Assembly: GCF_013387455.1 (NCBI RefSeq)
Contig: NZ_VWNC01000002.1
Span: 297,001-361,000, forward strand
DNA from: Mariprofundus sp. NF
GTDB taxonomy: Bacteria; Pseudomonadota; Zetaproteobacteria; Mariprofundales; Mariprofundaceae
Length of the DNA: 64,000 bases
Reading direction: 5' to 3'
Position numbers and translations under genes: made by a program. Shown piece by piece: positions 19,813-29,845 of this stretch. The notes beneath the pieces are model-generated. The model was not told where the DNA came from. It did not search any database and saw only the letters and a program-made list of their open reading frames with translations. How positions within the stretch are numbered: position 1 is the stretch's first letter; every line of letters begins with the position of its first letter.

Positions 19813-21153
19813 ATGCTTTTTCGGCTAGTGGTGATCATTGGCTTCTCTCTCACCTCTTTCACCACTGTCGCCGAGACTTCCGGTGCAGACTCACTACCAG
19901 TAGTCACATCATCAGAAAACACTCAGGCAACTCCCGAAGAACTAGCACAGGTAGCGACACAACTGCTGATTGAGAGGAAACCGAACATGGCTGCCCTGAT
20001 CGTAGCAGAGCTACTAAAACAATCCGCGCCACCGATGCAGGCTCTGTTTGTCGCTGGCAAACTGGCTGAATTGCGCGGCGACTGGAATAGCGTGCTCCTT
20101 TTTTACCGGGCTATGCTTGAGCGAGACCCCTCTGTCTTACGGATACGCCTTGATCTGGCACGTGCACTGCTCATAAATGGCGACACCGAAGCTGCGCAGC
20201 ACCATTTTCAGCGGGTACTGGGTGAGCCCGGACTTCCGGAAAATGTGCGTGCCAACGTATTGTTGTTCCTCAATCAGATTGACAGACTGACCTTCAGTCA
20301 AACCCTCTCATTTGAGATTCTTGGTGACAGCAACATCAATCAGGCCACCGCCAGCGAGGTGGTGATCATCGGCGGCCGCCGCTTTATCCTTAGTCCAACT
20401 GCACGCAAGAGAAGCGGCAAAGGCCTCGGCCTTAACTGGCAGGGGCAGTATCGCTTTGGCGATGCACGCCAGTTCAGTGTGCGAGCCGTCCTCCAGCATC
20501 AGAACTACCCCTCGGCCAATCAGTACAACCTGACCTATCTGATGGCATTCGCTGGCTGGACAAAGCAGTGGAGCCCAGCCCATTCGCTCTCTTTCGAAGC
20601 CGGCGGACACGCCTCCTTTTATGGCGGCCACAACCTGTTTGACGGAGCGGCGTTCCGCATATCAGATATTTATCGAACAACATCAGGCTGGACATTCAAC
20701 CCGGCACTGGAGAGCAAACAGTTGCGCTATCCTGACTATCCGCTTCGTAACGGCTGGCAGCAGTGGTTCACAGTTGATATGACCAAAGCAATGCCCAGCG
20801 GTCTGGTCTGGAGCTCTGGCGCAAGCATCGGACGCAACAAGGCGCACGATGAGATTTATGACTTCATCTCATCAGGGGCCAAGCTGGGGTTATCTCTGGA
20901 GCTACCCTTACGGGTAACAGCATCAGTGATGCTGGATTATTTGGAAACCCGCTATGCGGGCATAGACCCGTTTTTCGCAGAGCGCCGAAGGGAGAGAAAG
21001 CAGTCAGTAGAGATCGGTCTGATCCCACTGGCACTGAACATGAAGGGGTTTGCACCACGCATTGTCTTCGGTCATATTAAGAACTGGTCCAATATCGACC
21101 TGTATCAGTTTCAGAGGACATATGGCAAGCTTGCTTTTGTACGCGATTTTTAA
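19813..21153 (+). CDS. TPR plus DUF560 outer-membrane protein (Slam/type XI secretion family)
   Basis: Protein of 446 residues: signal peptide (ending near VAET), an N-terminal TPR region (about 45-150; LFVAGKLAELRGDWNSVLLFYRAML), then a C-terminal barrel of about 280 residues. The barrel shows alternating strands ending in FVRDF, an aromatic C terminus usual for outer-membrane proteins. TPR plus a DUF560 barrel (FEILGDSNINQATAS at the junction) is the layout of Slam, which moves TbpB-like proteins across or onto the outer membrane. ATG 19813 is chosen because it has AAGG upstream and gives a proper signal; the GTG at 19780 does not. It begins 40 bases after the FecR-domain gene, its likely substrate. 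Confidence 0.78.
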   Translation: MLFRLVVIIGFSLTSFTTVAETSGADSLPVVTSSENTQATPEELAQVATQLLIERKPNMAALIVAELLKQSAPPMQALFVAGKLAELRGDWNSVLLFYRAMLERDPSVLRIRLDLARALLINGDTEAAQHHFQRVLGEPGLPENVRANVLLFLNQIDRLTFSQTLSFEILGDSNINQATASEVVIIGGRRFILSPTARKRSGKGLGLNWQGQYRFGDARQFSVRAVLQHQNYPSANQYNLTYLMAFAGWTKQWSPAHSLSFEAGGHASFYGGHNLFDGAAFRISDIYRTTSGWTFNPALESKQLRYPDYPLRNGWQQWFTVDMTKAMPSGLVWSSGASIGRNKAHDEIYDFISSGAKLGLSLELPLRVTASVMLDYLETRYAGIDPFFAERRRERKQSVEIGLIPLALNMKGFAPRIVFGHIKNWSNIDLYQFQRTYGKLAFVRDF

Positions 21154-21266
21154 TGCGTCAAGCAATAAGCGGATGAAGCTTGTCCGCTCCTGAGGTATAT
21201 CGGCATGACCAGAAACAAATGCGATGATAGCTTCTGATCTTCCCGCAATGAGCATGAGGCTACGGA

Positions 21267-23309
21267 ATGCGCGTCGTTAAACATAAAGGCCCCTATTTCC
21301 TACTGGCCTCACTTATAGTTGCCGCTGCCATCTTTGCAACTGTCACACCGCCGATGTTTGTCGACTACCTAGAATCCAAAACTTTCGACATCCGCACGCT
21401 GCTGCGCGGTGAGCGATCCGTCAGGCCGGATATTGTCATTGTCGCTATTGATGATAAGACACTGGAACAGTTCGCACTGAATATCTGGACACGGGAGTAT
21501 ATGGCTGCGCTGATCGACAAGCTCACCTCAATGCAACCAAAAGTGATCGGCATTGACTACCTCTACCAGCTTCCGGAGGTGAGCAAGGGGCTGGAGTCGT
21601 TACGCGAACTTAACAGGTCATACCAAAGCCTGGCATCGGTGGATAAAAACTTTCTTGGTGAACTTCAGGCTATGGAGCAGATCAATAATGTTGATGCCGC
21701 ACTCATTACTGCGGTCAACAAGGCAGGAAATGTTGTACTGGCCTTTGCCCCGCATGTGTTTGAAGCCATGGCATCGATTGATAATAAAGCGAATGTCCAG
21801 CTTCCGGGATATATGCTCTGGCATGCATTCATGCTGAGTAAACCCGGGCCTGCCTACAAGCCTGTGTTGGCACAGACCGCGCTAACGCCATTTGAGGGGC
21901 TGGCAGAGGTGGCTGCATCCATCGGCCATGTCTATTCGCTCTACGATCAGGACGGCGCTATTCGTTGGGAACCTCTTTACGTCAAAATGGGAGCTGACAT
22001 TTATCCTTCCTTTGGACTGGAAATAGCAAGGATGTTTAAAGATCTGAGGCCGCAGGATGTGAAGGTGATCACGGGTGACCGAATCATCATGGGGGATAAG
22101 ATTGATCTACCTACAGACATTTCCGGCCGCATTCTGATCAACTATCCAGGTAAACGCGGAAGATTCACCACCTATTCGGCCATCGATATCCTTGCAGGCA
22201 CTATTCCAGCCACTGAACTACAAGGTAAAATCGTGCTGGTCGGAGCCACGGCTCTTGGCACTGGTGATATCCATGTGACTCCCTTCACTGAACTCGCAGG
22301 TGTAGAGAAACAGGCCACTGTGGTTGAGAACATCCTTAGCCAAAACTACCTGGTGAAAGAGGAGTTAACCACACTGATAGATATAGTCGCCATTATTTGC
22401 TTTGCCTTCATTATGGCACTTGTTGTTCCCTACTTCGGTGCATTTGCAAGCGGCCTGTTTTTCGGTTTTCTGCTTATCGTCTACTTGGGATTAACCCAGT
22501 ACGCCTTTGTCGCCCATGATATCTGGGTACATGTCGTTGTACCTGCACTGACGCTAAGTATTCTCTATACGACATTAACGACATACCGCTTTTTTACTGA
22601 AGAGCGGTTAGCTAGGCAGATTCGCAATACCTTCTCCAAATATACGACCGAGAAGGTGGTCAAAGAATTAATAGATCACCCCGAGATGGCAAAACTGGGC
22701 GGCGCAAGAAAAAACATCACGGTTCTCTTTTCCGATGTGCGCAGCTTCACAACCTTCTCGGAGAACCATGAGCCGGAAGAGGTCGTTGAAGCCCTAAACG
22801 AGTTCCTCTCTGCGATGACCGAGGTGATCATGGCATGGGATGGAACTCTGGATAAGTTTGTTGGCGATGAGATAATGGCTTTCTGGGGGGCTCCGGTCGC
22901 GCAGGAAAATCACGCTGAACTGGCCGTGGGGTGTGCGCTGGCGATGATGAGGCGACTGCATGAGTTGCAAATAAAGTGGCGCGCGGAGGGGCGAGCTGTA
23001 CTCGGCATCGGAATCGGCATCAATACAGGGGATGTGGTTGTCGGCAACATCGGATCTGAAAAAATGAAAATGGACTACACCGTAATTGGTGATGCGGTAA
23101 ACTTGGGGGCACGCGTTGAAGCTCTGACACGCAACTATGATACCGACATAATCATCACTGAATTTACACTCAACCAGATCCGGGAACTGTTATCCAAAAG
23201 TGAAAAACCTGTAATTTTCTCTCATTTACAAGTAACAAAACTGGATGAGGTTAAAGTAAAGGGCAAAGAAAATGCTGTTGTGATCTATGCCCTCTCTGAA
23301 TCTGAATAG
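21267..23309 (+). CDS. CHASE2-domain class III adenylate cyclase
   Basis: Protein of 680 residues: N-terminal membrane helix, periplasmic CHASE2 sensor (about 35-365; DIVIVAIDDKTLEQF), three closely spaced membrane helices (about 370-440) and a cytosolic class III cyclase (about 480-675). Both metal aspartates (FSDVRSFTTF and DKFVGDEIMAFWG) are present. So are the adenine-selecting Lys and Asp (DKFVGD, MDYTVIGD) and the transition-state Asn/Arg (VNLGAR). It should therefore be active and make cAMP. It follows the Slam-like gene by 113 bases on the same strand. CHASE2 cyclases often neighbour FecR-domain proteins, which fits a shared signalling role. Confidence 0.9.
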   Translation: MRVVKHKGPYFLLASLIVAAAIFATVTPPMFVDYLESKTFDIRTLLRGERSVRPDIVIVAIDDKTLEQFALNIWTREYMAALIDKLTSMQPKVIGIDYLYQLPEVSKGLESLRELNRSYQSLASVDKNFLGELQAMEQINNVDAALITAVNKAGNVVLAFAPHVFEAMASIDNKANVQLPGYMLWHAFMLSKPGPAYKPVLAQTALTPFEGLAEVAASIGHVYSLYDQDGAIRWEPLYVKMGADIYPSFGLEIARMFKDLRPQDVKVITGDRIIMGDKIDLPTDISGRILINYPGKRGRFTTYSAIDILAGTIPATELQGKIVLVGATALGTGDIHVTPFTELAGVEKQATVVENILSQNYLVKEELTTLIDIVAIICFAFIMALVVPYFGAFASGLFFGFLLIVYLGLTQYAFVAHDIWVHVVVPALTLSILYTTLTTYRFFTEERLARQIRNTFSKYTTEKVVKELIDHPEMAKLGGARKNITVLFSDVRSFTTFSENHEPEEVVEALNEFLSAMTEVIMAWDGTLDKFVGDEIMAFWGAPVAQENHAELAVGCALAMMRRLHELQIKWRAEGRAVLGIGIGINTGDVVVGNIGSEKMKMDYTVIGDAVNLGARVEALTRNYDTDIIITEFTLNQIRELLSKSEKPVIFSHLQVTKLDEVKVKGKENAVVIYALSESE

Positions 23310-23361
23310 AAGCAAATAGATTCAAGGAATACTTTCGACTAATACAATGTGAAAGAGAGTG

Positions 23362-24198
23362 TTACTTATAGGCTGGATCGAGGACTTTGATGCGAGACTC
23401 TTTTTCAACGCTTTCATACCAGCGGTCTAACTGGTTTTTCTCCAGAATACTGATGATCTCGTGGCGCACTTCATCCAGTGGTTTCTGCATGGCAGAGCGG
23501 CGACCGAGCTGTTCGATCACGTGCCAGCCGAAACGGGTTTTGACCGGCTGGCTGATGCCATTCTCCTTCAGTTCAAAAGCGACATCATCAAAGGCTTTAA
23601 CCATCACACCGCGCTGGAACCAGTTGAGATCACCACCGCGTGATTTGTTGCTGTCATCCAGCGACTCACTGGCAGCCAGTGCTGCGAAATCACCTTTGTT
23701 GCGCAGTTTTTTAATGATGGCCAGCGCCTGCTCCTCTGAGGCAACGAGAATGTGTCGGGCATGCACCTGTTCAGGCACCGCAAACTCGGCAAGATGCTGC
23801 TTGTAATAAGCGGTAACATCACTCTCCTGAATCTTCTCCATATGGGCCAGCTGCCACTGTCTGGCCGCCTCGATAAGAATCTGGCGACTGGCATTTTCGA
23901 TGCGCTGACGTGTAGCAGGGTCGAGATCGAGCCCCATCTCTCTGGCCTTCTGACTAATGGCATGGCGACGGATCAATGAGCGCATAATATGAGCACGGGT
24001 GTGCACATCGTTGCGGTAACGGTTCATCTCATCCGGCAGCAGCGCCAGTTCAAGATCGATGTCCGATTCATGGATGGTGATGCCATTCACCGTTGCCACG
24101 ACAGGGCTGGGGTTGATCGGATCGGCAAGTGTAACCTCATCCTGCTGCTGACAGGCCGACAAAAACAGTAGCAGGCCAAGCATGATTGAAATTCGCAT
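23362..24198 (-). CDS. Lipoprotein peptidyl-prolyl isomerase (parvulin/SurA type)
   Basis: Protein of 278 residues with a lipoprotein signal (LLLFLSACQQQ), a SurA-N-like helical chaperone region (VATVNGITIHESDIDLELALL onward) and a parvulin domain (about 155-250; VHARHILVASEEQALAIIKKL, RGGDLNWFQRGVMVKAFDDVAF, TRFGWHVIEQL). It should help fold proteins in the periplasm while tethered to a membrane. ATG 24198 has GGGGAG 5 bases upstream; the longer frame to 24375 runs into the repeat element and is rejected. It is transcribed away from cstA. It could assist the neighbouring outer-membrane protein, but only proximity suggests that. Confidence 0.88.
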   Translation of the reverse strand: MRISIMLGLLLFLSACQQQDEVTLADPINPSPVVATVNGITIHESDIDLELALLPDEMNRYRNDVHTRAHIMRSLIRRHAISQKAREMGLDLDPATRQRIENASRQILIEAARQWQLAHMEKIQESDVTAYYKQHLAEFAVPEQVHARHILVASEEQALAIIKKLRNKGDFAALAASESLDDSNKSRGGDLNWFQRGVMVKAFDDVAFELKENGISQPVKTRFGWHVIEQLGRRSAMQKPLDEVRHEIISILEKNQLDRWYESVEKESRIKVLDPAYK

Positions 24199-24231
24199 CG
24201 AGACTCCCCTTATCCAATAGTGGCGCCAGGG

Positions 24232-24496
24232 CCTGATAACACAAATTTCGGTGTTGGCGCTGCTGCTCCAAATGTGGCCAATCAAGGCGTAAGGAATGAG
24301 ATTTGGTGATTCCAAATACATTCCGAACAACGCAGAGTGGCCACATTTGGAGCGCAGCCTTTCAGGATAGACCATTTTTCCGGCCTGCTACGTTATCGCA
24401 AGCTTAAGTGCAACAAGCACATGGCGCTTACGATGCCTTGCAGGGCAAAAAAATGGTCGTATCGCCGCCATCGAAATTTATGTTAACAGGCCCTAG
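24232..24496. repeat. MITE-like inverted-repeat element
   Basis: The left end (24232-24263) starts AGGGCCTGATAACACAAATT. The reverse complement of the right end (24465-24496) starts AGGGCCTGTTAACATAAATT. Inside, CTCCAAATGTGGCCA (24268-24282) and its perfect complement (24340-24354) form a second stem. No coding frame is seen. It lies in the 382-base gap between the divergent parvulin and cstA genes. A single related end occurs at 7686-7731. Size, inverted ends and dispersal suggest a small non-autonomous element; no target duplication was established. Confidence 0.65.
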
Positions 24497-24580
24497 AGTA
24501 GCGTCGCACACTGCTGTGACCAAGGATGATCTGACGATTTCAGAATATCTAAGGTACAGTAGCAACAGGGAGGATCACGA

Positions 24581-26272
24581 ATGACACCAGTTGTCATGGC
24601 CATCACAGTACTCTGCCTCTACCTCATCTTTTTCCGCTTTTATGCCAAACGGATTCTGGCTAGAAAAGTGTTTGAGCTGGATGATGCCAACGAGACGCCA
24701 GCGCATGCCATGCGTGATGATGTTGATTATGTTCCTGCCAACAAATATATCCTCTTTGGTCATCACTTCGCCTCCATTGCCGGTCTTGCACCGATGCTCG
24801 GGCCTGCCATTGCGGTAATCTGGGGCTGGGTTCCGGCCCTCTGCTGGGTGGTGTTCGGTACCCTTCTGGTCGGTGCCGTACACGACTTCTCTGCACTGGT
24901 GCTATCGATTCGCCATAAGGGGCAGAGTGTCGGCACCATCGCCCGTGATGTGATCAGCCCGCGCACCCGCCTGCTCTTTCTGCTGGTGATCTTCTTCCTC
25001 GTAGCGCTGGCTATGGGTGTATTTGTACTGGTGATCTCAGGCCTCTTCGCTGCTCCTGATCTCGCCAATATCCCGGCAACTTCGCATCCTGAAGCGATAT
25101 TCCCGACCTACTCGCTGATGCTGATCGCCATGGTGATTGGTTTCCTTGTCTACAAGAAAAACATGCCGCTCTGGCCGATGATTGCCGTCGGTTTTGTCTT
25201 GATGCTTCTAACGACCTATATCGGACTGGATATGCCGATCACCGGTTTCACGGCCAGTGACTGGACATGGGCGCTGTTGGTCTACGCCTTTATCGCCAGT
25301 GTGTTGCCGGTCTGGTTGCTCTTACAGCCGCGTGATTTCCTTAACTCACTACTGCTCTATCTGGCGATCTTCGCCATGCTGGCCGGTTTTTTCGTCCTTG
25401 ATCCTGAGTGGGCTGCACCTGCCATCAATCCCAATCCGGTCGGTGCCCCGCCGCTGCTGCCATTCCTGTTTATTGTCATCGCCTGTGGCGCAGTCTCCGG
25501 CTTCCACGGTCTTGTTGCTTCCGGCACCACCTCCAAGCAGCTGGACAAGGAGAGTGATGCGCCGTTTATCGGTTATGTCGGCATGATCGGTGAATCACTG
25601 CTGGCACTGCTAGCTGTTCTTGCCACCACAGCAGGTGCCTTCTCATCACGCGCTGACTGGGAATCCTTTTACGGCTCATGGGACAAAGCGGTCGGCCTGC
25701 ATCAGAAGCTCGGCATCTTTATTCAGGGTAATGCCAACTTTATCCATCAGCTCGGTGTGCCGCTGGATTATGCTGCGGCATTTATCTCTGTGGTGGTGGT
25801 CGGTTTTGCCATGACCAGTGTCGATACCGGTGCGCGACTACTGCGTTTTAATCTTGAGGAGATCGGTCAGACCATTGGTGTGAAAGCACTCGGCAACCGC
25901 TATCTGGCCACTTTTCTGGCTGTATCTGCCATCGGCTTCTTCGCCTTCTTCAAGGTCGATGGCAAACCTGCAGGCCTCTTCCTCTGGACGCTGTTTGGCA
26001 CCACCAACCAGATCCTTGCCGGACTCACCCTGCTCACCGTCACCATCTATCTCTACCGCAAGAGAAAACCGATTCTCTACACCCTGCTACCGATGCTGCT
26101 GGTGCTCGGCGCCACCATTGCCGGCATGGTGATGGGCATCTTCGGCGCAATTGGCAAAGAGCAGTGGACGGTTGCAGCAGTAGGTCTTGCCATCTTTATG
26201 CTGGCTGGCTGGGTGCTCATCGAAGCAGTGCTGGTGGTCAGAAAGGTGCGACAGGAGAGAACTCCCGGTTAG
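24581..26272 (+). CDS. cstA: CstA-family carbon starvation / peptide transporter
   Basis: Integral membrane protein of 563 residues with about 14-16 hydrophobic segments. The N-terminal block (DDVDYVPANKYILFGHHFASIAGLAPMLGPAIAV, WGWVPALCWVVFGTLLVGAVHDFSAL) is the CstA signature, followed by SGFHGLVASGTTSKQLD. Members import peptides or pyruvate when carbon is scarce. It is shorter than the roughly 700-residue E. coli CstA and resembles the compact form found in many other bacteria. GGGAGGA lies 6 bases before ATG. A MITE-like repeat lies just upstream and may affect its promoter region. Confidence 0.9.
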   Translation: MTPVVMAITVLCLYLIFFRFYAKRILARKVFELDDANETPAHAMRDDVDYVPANKYILFGHHFASIAGLAPMLGPAIAVIWGWVPALCWVVFGTLLVGAVHDFSALVLSIRHKGQSVGTIARDVISPRTRLLFLLVIFFLVALAMGVFVLVISGLFAAPDLANIPATSHPEAIFPTYSLMLIAMVIGFLVYKKNMPLWPMIAVGFVLMLLTTYIGLDMPITGFTASDWTWALLVYAFIASVLPVWLLLQPRDFLNSLLLYLAIFAMLAGFFVLDPEWAAPAINPNPVGAPPLLPFLFIVIACGAVSGFHGLVASGTTSKQLDKESDAPFIGYVGMIGESLLALLAVLATTAGAFSSRADWESFYGSWDKAVGLHQKLGIFIQGNANFIHQLGVPLDYAAAFISVVVVGFAMTSVDTGARLLRFNLEEIGQTIGVKALGNRYLATFLAVSAIGFFAFFKVDGKPAGLFLWTLFGTTNQILAGLTLLTVTIYLYRKRKPILYTLLPMLLVLGATIAGMVMGIFGAIGKEQWTVAAVGLAIFMLAGWVLIEAVLVVRKVRQERTPG

Positions 26273-26342
26273 CAGCCGGGAAAGAGCTCTTCTCCGCAAC
26301 TGGACGGGTGCAAAATCTCCATCGCGTGGCTAAACTCGCGGG

Positions 26343-29300
26343 ATGCGTTTTGCTCCCTTTGTCCATCTTCATAACCACTCCGATTTCTCGCTGCTGGGGG
26401 CAACCACACGTGTAGGTGATATGCTGAAGAAGGTAGCGGAGCTCAAGCAGCCCGCCGTTGCCCTGACCGATTATGGTAACCTGTTCGGGGCGATTGAGTT
26501 CTACTCCAAAGCGATGCAGATGGGCATCAAGCCGATCATGGGCTGTGAAGTATTCCTCTGTGATGATCACACCAAACGTGTTTCGGAGGGGCCGCGCGGC
26601 CCCCGTTTCCCGCAGATGGTACTGCTGGCGCGCAACAATCAGGGCTGGAAGAATCTACTCAAACTGATCTCCATCTCCTATATCGATGGCTTCTACTACA
26701 AACCTCGTGTCGGCAAGCCGATGCTGGATCAGTACAGCGATGGTCTGATTGCCCTCTCCTCCGGATCGAACGGTGAGGTGGAGCAGCTGCTTCAGAAGGG
26801 TGATCGCAAGGGTGCCAAAGCAACCGCCCGCGCCTACAAAGAGATGTTCCACGAGCACTGCTTCTTCCTCGAGATTCAGCGCCACGGCAGCAACGGCCAG
26901 GAGGAGGTGAATCGCCAGGTGATCGAGATTGCTCATGAACTCGATATCCCGTTGGTCGCCAGTAATAACAGCCACTTTCTCGAACGCGATGATTTCAACT
27001 CATTTGAAGCGATTCTGGCTCTGCAACAGAACCGCACACTCAGTGATGATGTCTCCGGCATCTTCACGCCTGAGCACTACATCAAATCCTATGAGGAGAT
27101 GCAGGATCTCTTCTCCGATATTCCCGAAGCCCTTGAGAACAGCATCCATATCGCCAACCGCTGCAATGTCGATCTGCGCTTTGGCAATTATCAGCTACCC
27201 GATTTCCAGCCGCCGGAGGATATGGAACTCAACGCCTATATGCGCCAGCAGTCACGAGAAGGGCTTGATCTGCGCTGGCCAACGATTCTGCATGGTGAGC
27301 CCGAAGCTGATCGCGATGTGTACGATAAACGCCTTGAATTCGAACTCGACATCATTGAGAAGATGGGTTTCCCCGGCTACTTCCTGATCGTATCGGACTT
27401 CATTCTCTGGGCTAAAAACCACGGCATTCCAGTCGGGCCGGGGCGAGGTTCCGGTGCAGGATCGCTGGTCGCCTATGTACTGAAGATCACCGACCTTGAT
27501 CCGATTAAATACGGACTGCTGTTCGAGCGATTCCTCAATCCTGAACGTGTATCGATGCCCGATTTCGATATCGACTTCTGCATGAACCGCCGTGAAGAGG
27601 TGATCCGCTATGTGACCGACAAATATGGCGAAGAGAAAGTTTCGCAGATTATCACCTTCGGCAAGATGAAGGCCAAGGCCGTAGTGCGCGATGTCGGACG
27701 CGTGCTCGCTATGGAGCTCTCCAAGGTAAATCTGATCGCCAAACTGATCCCTGTCGATATGAAGATGACACTGGAGAAAGCACTGATTGAAGAGCCCAAG
27801 CTGGCCAAGATGGTGGATGACGATGATGAGGTAGCTCGCCTGTTTGAACTGGCTCTGCGCCTTGAGGGATGCCACCGCAATGCAGGCAAACATGCCGCAG
27901 GTGTAGTCATTGGACGCCAGGATCTCGATGAAACGGCACCGCTATTTAAGGTGGCCGGTGAAGAGGGCAAGGTTGTTCAGTGGGATATGGGCAGCAGCGA
28001 GAAGATGGGGCTGATCAAGTTCGATTTCCTCGGTCTGAAAACGCTGACAGTGATCGATATCGCCTGCAAACTGATCAAACAGTATGACCCGCGCCCCGAA
28101 GCCCAGGCCTTTGATATAGAAACCATCCCTATGGATGATCCTGCCACATTCAAGCTGATGCAGCGCGGCCAGACCGGCGCGGTATTTCAGGTGGAATCAT
28201 CGGGCATGCGCGACCTCTTAACCCGCCTGCTACCTGACTGCTTTGAAGATATTATCGCACTGGTGGCGCTGTATCGACCCGGCCCGCTGGAGTCGGGCAT
28301 GGTGGACACCTTTATCGAGTGTAAACACGGCCGTCAGGAGATTGTCTATCTGGTGCCGCAGCTGAAGAAGATTCTACAGGAGACCAACGGCGTTATTCTC
28401 TATCAGGAGCAGGTGATGCAGATCGCCCAGGTTCTGGCCGGATATACACTGGGTCAGGCGGATATGCTGCGTCGCGCCATGGGTAAGAAGAAAGCCTCTG
28501 AGATGGCCGAACAGCGCCAGATCTTTATGGATGGTGCCGAGAAACAGAAGGTACCACTGGATCGGGCTGAGCAGATTTTCGATCTGATGGAGAAGTTTGC
28601 CGGTTACGGATTTAATAAATCACACTCCGCCGCTTATGCCCTGATCTCCTATCAGACTGCCTACCTTAAAGCGCACTATCCGCAGGCATTTATGGCCGCC
28701 ACCTTCTCCTGTGATATGGGCAATACTGATAAAGTTGCCACACTGGTGACTGACTGCCGCAACATGGGCATCGAAATCATGCCACCCCATATCAATGAAT
28801 CGGACTGGGAGTTCAGGCCGGAGGGCGAGGCGATTCGCTACGGTCTGGGCGCCATCAAAGGGGTGGGCGAAGCAGCGCTGCGGGAAGTGATAGCCGTACG
28901 CAAAGCCGACGGCAAGTTTGAAAACTTTGAAGATATGATCATGCGCGCACCGACGCGTACGCTGAATAAACGTATTCTTGAGGCGATGATTAAAGCCTCT
29001 GCACTCTCAGGCCTGATTCCCAACCAGCGGGCCGCGCTTGAAGGACTGTCTCAAGTGTTGGAGCAGCTAAGTCGCAAACGCAAAGAGTACGCCTCCAACC
29101 AGTCCACCCTGTTTGAAGTGGCCGAACCGCAAGCCGGTGATGGTGGTTTCCCGCTACTGCCATCGTGGAATGCCGGAGAGCAGCTGCAGGCCGAACGCGA
29201 AGTACTCGGCTTCTATCTTACAGGTCATCCACTTGAGGCCTACCTCGACAGAAGTCAGGGGTTAGGAGACTGCAACCTTGCCGAGCTTGGCCAGCGCCAG

Positions 29301-29834
29301 CATGAGAGCCAGATCGTGGTTCCGGTTGGCATCTCAAGCATCCGCCCCTACAACGGACGCAGTGGCACCATGGCATTTGTGCAGGTTGAAGATCTGCACG
29401 GGCAGGCGGAGATGATTGTCTTCGCCAAGCTCTATGCGGAGGTCTCCGAGCTACTGAGCTCGGACAAACCGCTGCTGATTGCTGCCAAGGTGGACACCGC
29501 CAAAGAGGATCCGGTACTGATTGCCGAGGCGATCACCACAGTCGATGATATTCTGCCGGAACTGGTACATGAGATTCAGATCTCCACAGCCAGTATCGCC
29601 TGGGATGAGATGACGCTGGCTCGACTGAAATCGATGGCCACAGGTGGCAGTGCAAGGCTTGCATTCCATGTACGGCTTGCAGACGCTAGTCTTGCGCAAC
29701 TGATTACCGGTCCGTGCATCAGCTGGAGCGATGCGGTTCGGGATCAACTTGATGCCCGCTTTGGTGCAGAATCGATTCGTGTACGCTGCAGACCATGGCA
29801 GCCGCCACGTAAACAGCAGGCACGCAGAGGATAA
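26343..29834 (+). CDS. dnaE: DNA polymerase III subunit alpha
   Basis: Replicative polymerase of 1163 residues. It begins with the PHP domain ([26 protein letters not shown]). The catalytic palm holds the aspartate triad region [19 protein letters not shown], and [24 protein letters not shown] contacts the incoming nucleotide. The fingers, the helix-hairpin-helix region, the beta-clamp-binding zone and a C-terminal OB fold ([28 protein letters not shown]) follow in order. The length matches DnaE1. It lies upstream of accA as in many proteobacteria, with only 11 bases between them, which supports co-transcription. Confidence 0.97.
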   Translation: MRFAPFVHLHNHSDFSLLGATTRVGDMLKKVAELKQPAVALTDYGNLFGAIEFYSKAMQMGIKPIMGCEVFLCDDHTKRVSEGPRGPRFPQMVLLARNNQGWKNLLKLISISYIDGFYYKPRVGKPMLDQYSDGLIALSSGSNGEVEQLLQKGDRKGAKATARAYKEMFHEHCFFLEIQRHGSNGQEEVNRQVIEIAHELDIPLVASNNSHFLERDDFNSFEAILALQQNRTLSDDVSGIFTPEHYIKSYEEMQDLFSDIPEALENSIHIANRCNVDLRFGNYQLPDFQPPEDMELNAYMRQQSREGLDLRWPTILHGEPEADRDVYDKRLEFELDIIEKMGFPGYFLIVSDFILWAKNHGIPVGPGRGSGAGSLVAYVLKITDLDPIKYGLLFERFLNPERVSMPDFDIDFCMNRREEVIRYVTDKYGEEKVSQIITFGKMKAKAVVRDVGRVLAMELSKVNLIAKLIPVDMKMTLEKALIEEPKLAKMVDDDDEVARLFELALRLEGCHRNAGKHAAGVVIGRQDLDETAPLFKVAGEEGKVVQWDMGSSEKMGLIKFDFLGLKTLTVIDIACKLIKQYDPRPEAQAFDIETIPMDDPATFKLMQRGQTGAVFQVESSGMRDLLTRLLPDCFEDIIALVALYRPGPLESGMVDTFIECKHGRQEIVYLVPQLKKILQETNGVILYQEQVMQIAQVLAGYTLGQADMLRRAMGKKKASEMAEQRQIFMDGAEKQKVPLDRAEQIFDLMEKFAGYGFNKSHSAAYALISYQTAYLKAHYPQAFMAATFSCDMGNTDKVATLVTDCRNMGIEIMPPHINESDWEFRPEGEAIRYGLGAIKGVGEAALREVIAVRKADGKFENFEDMIMRAPTRTLNKRILEAMIKASALSGLIPNQRAALEGLSQVLEQLSRKRKEYASNQSTLFEVAEPQAGDGGFPLLPSWNAGEQLQAEREVLGFYLTGHPLEAYLDRSQGLGDCNLAELGQRQHESQIVVPVGISSIRPYNGRSGTMAFVQVEDLHGQAEMIVFAKLYAEVSELLSSDKPLLIAAKVDTAKEDPVLIAEAITTVDDILPELVHEIQISTASIAWDEMTLARLKSMATGGSARLAFHVRLADASLAQLITGPCISWSDAVRDQLDARFGAESIRVRCRPWQPPRKQQARRG

Positions 29835-29845
29835 GAGAGGATTTT

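Noticed and set aside
24199-24375. N-terminal extension of the lipoprotein parvulin gene
   Set aside because: The extension runs into the inverted-repeat element and would destroy the lipoprotein signal. ATG 24198 has a good ribosome site.
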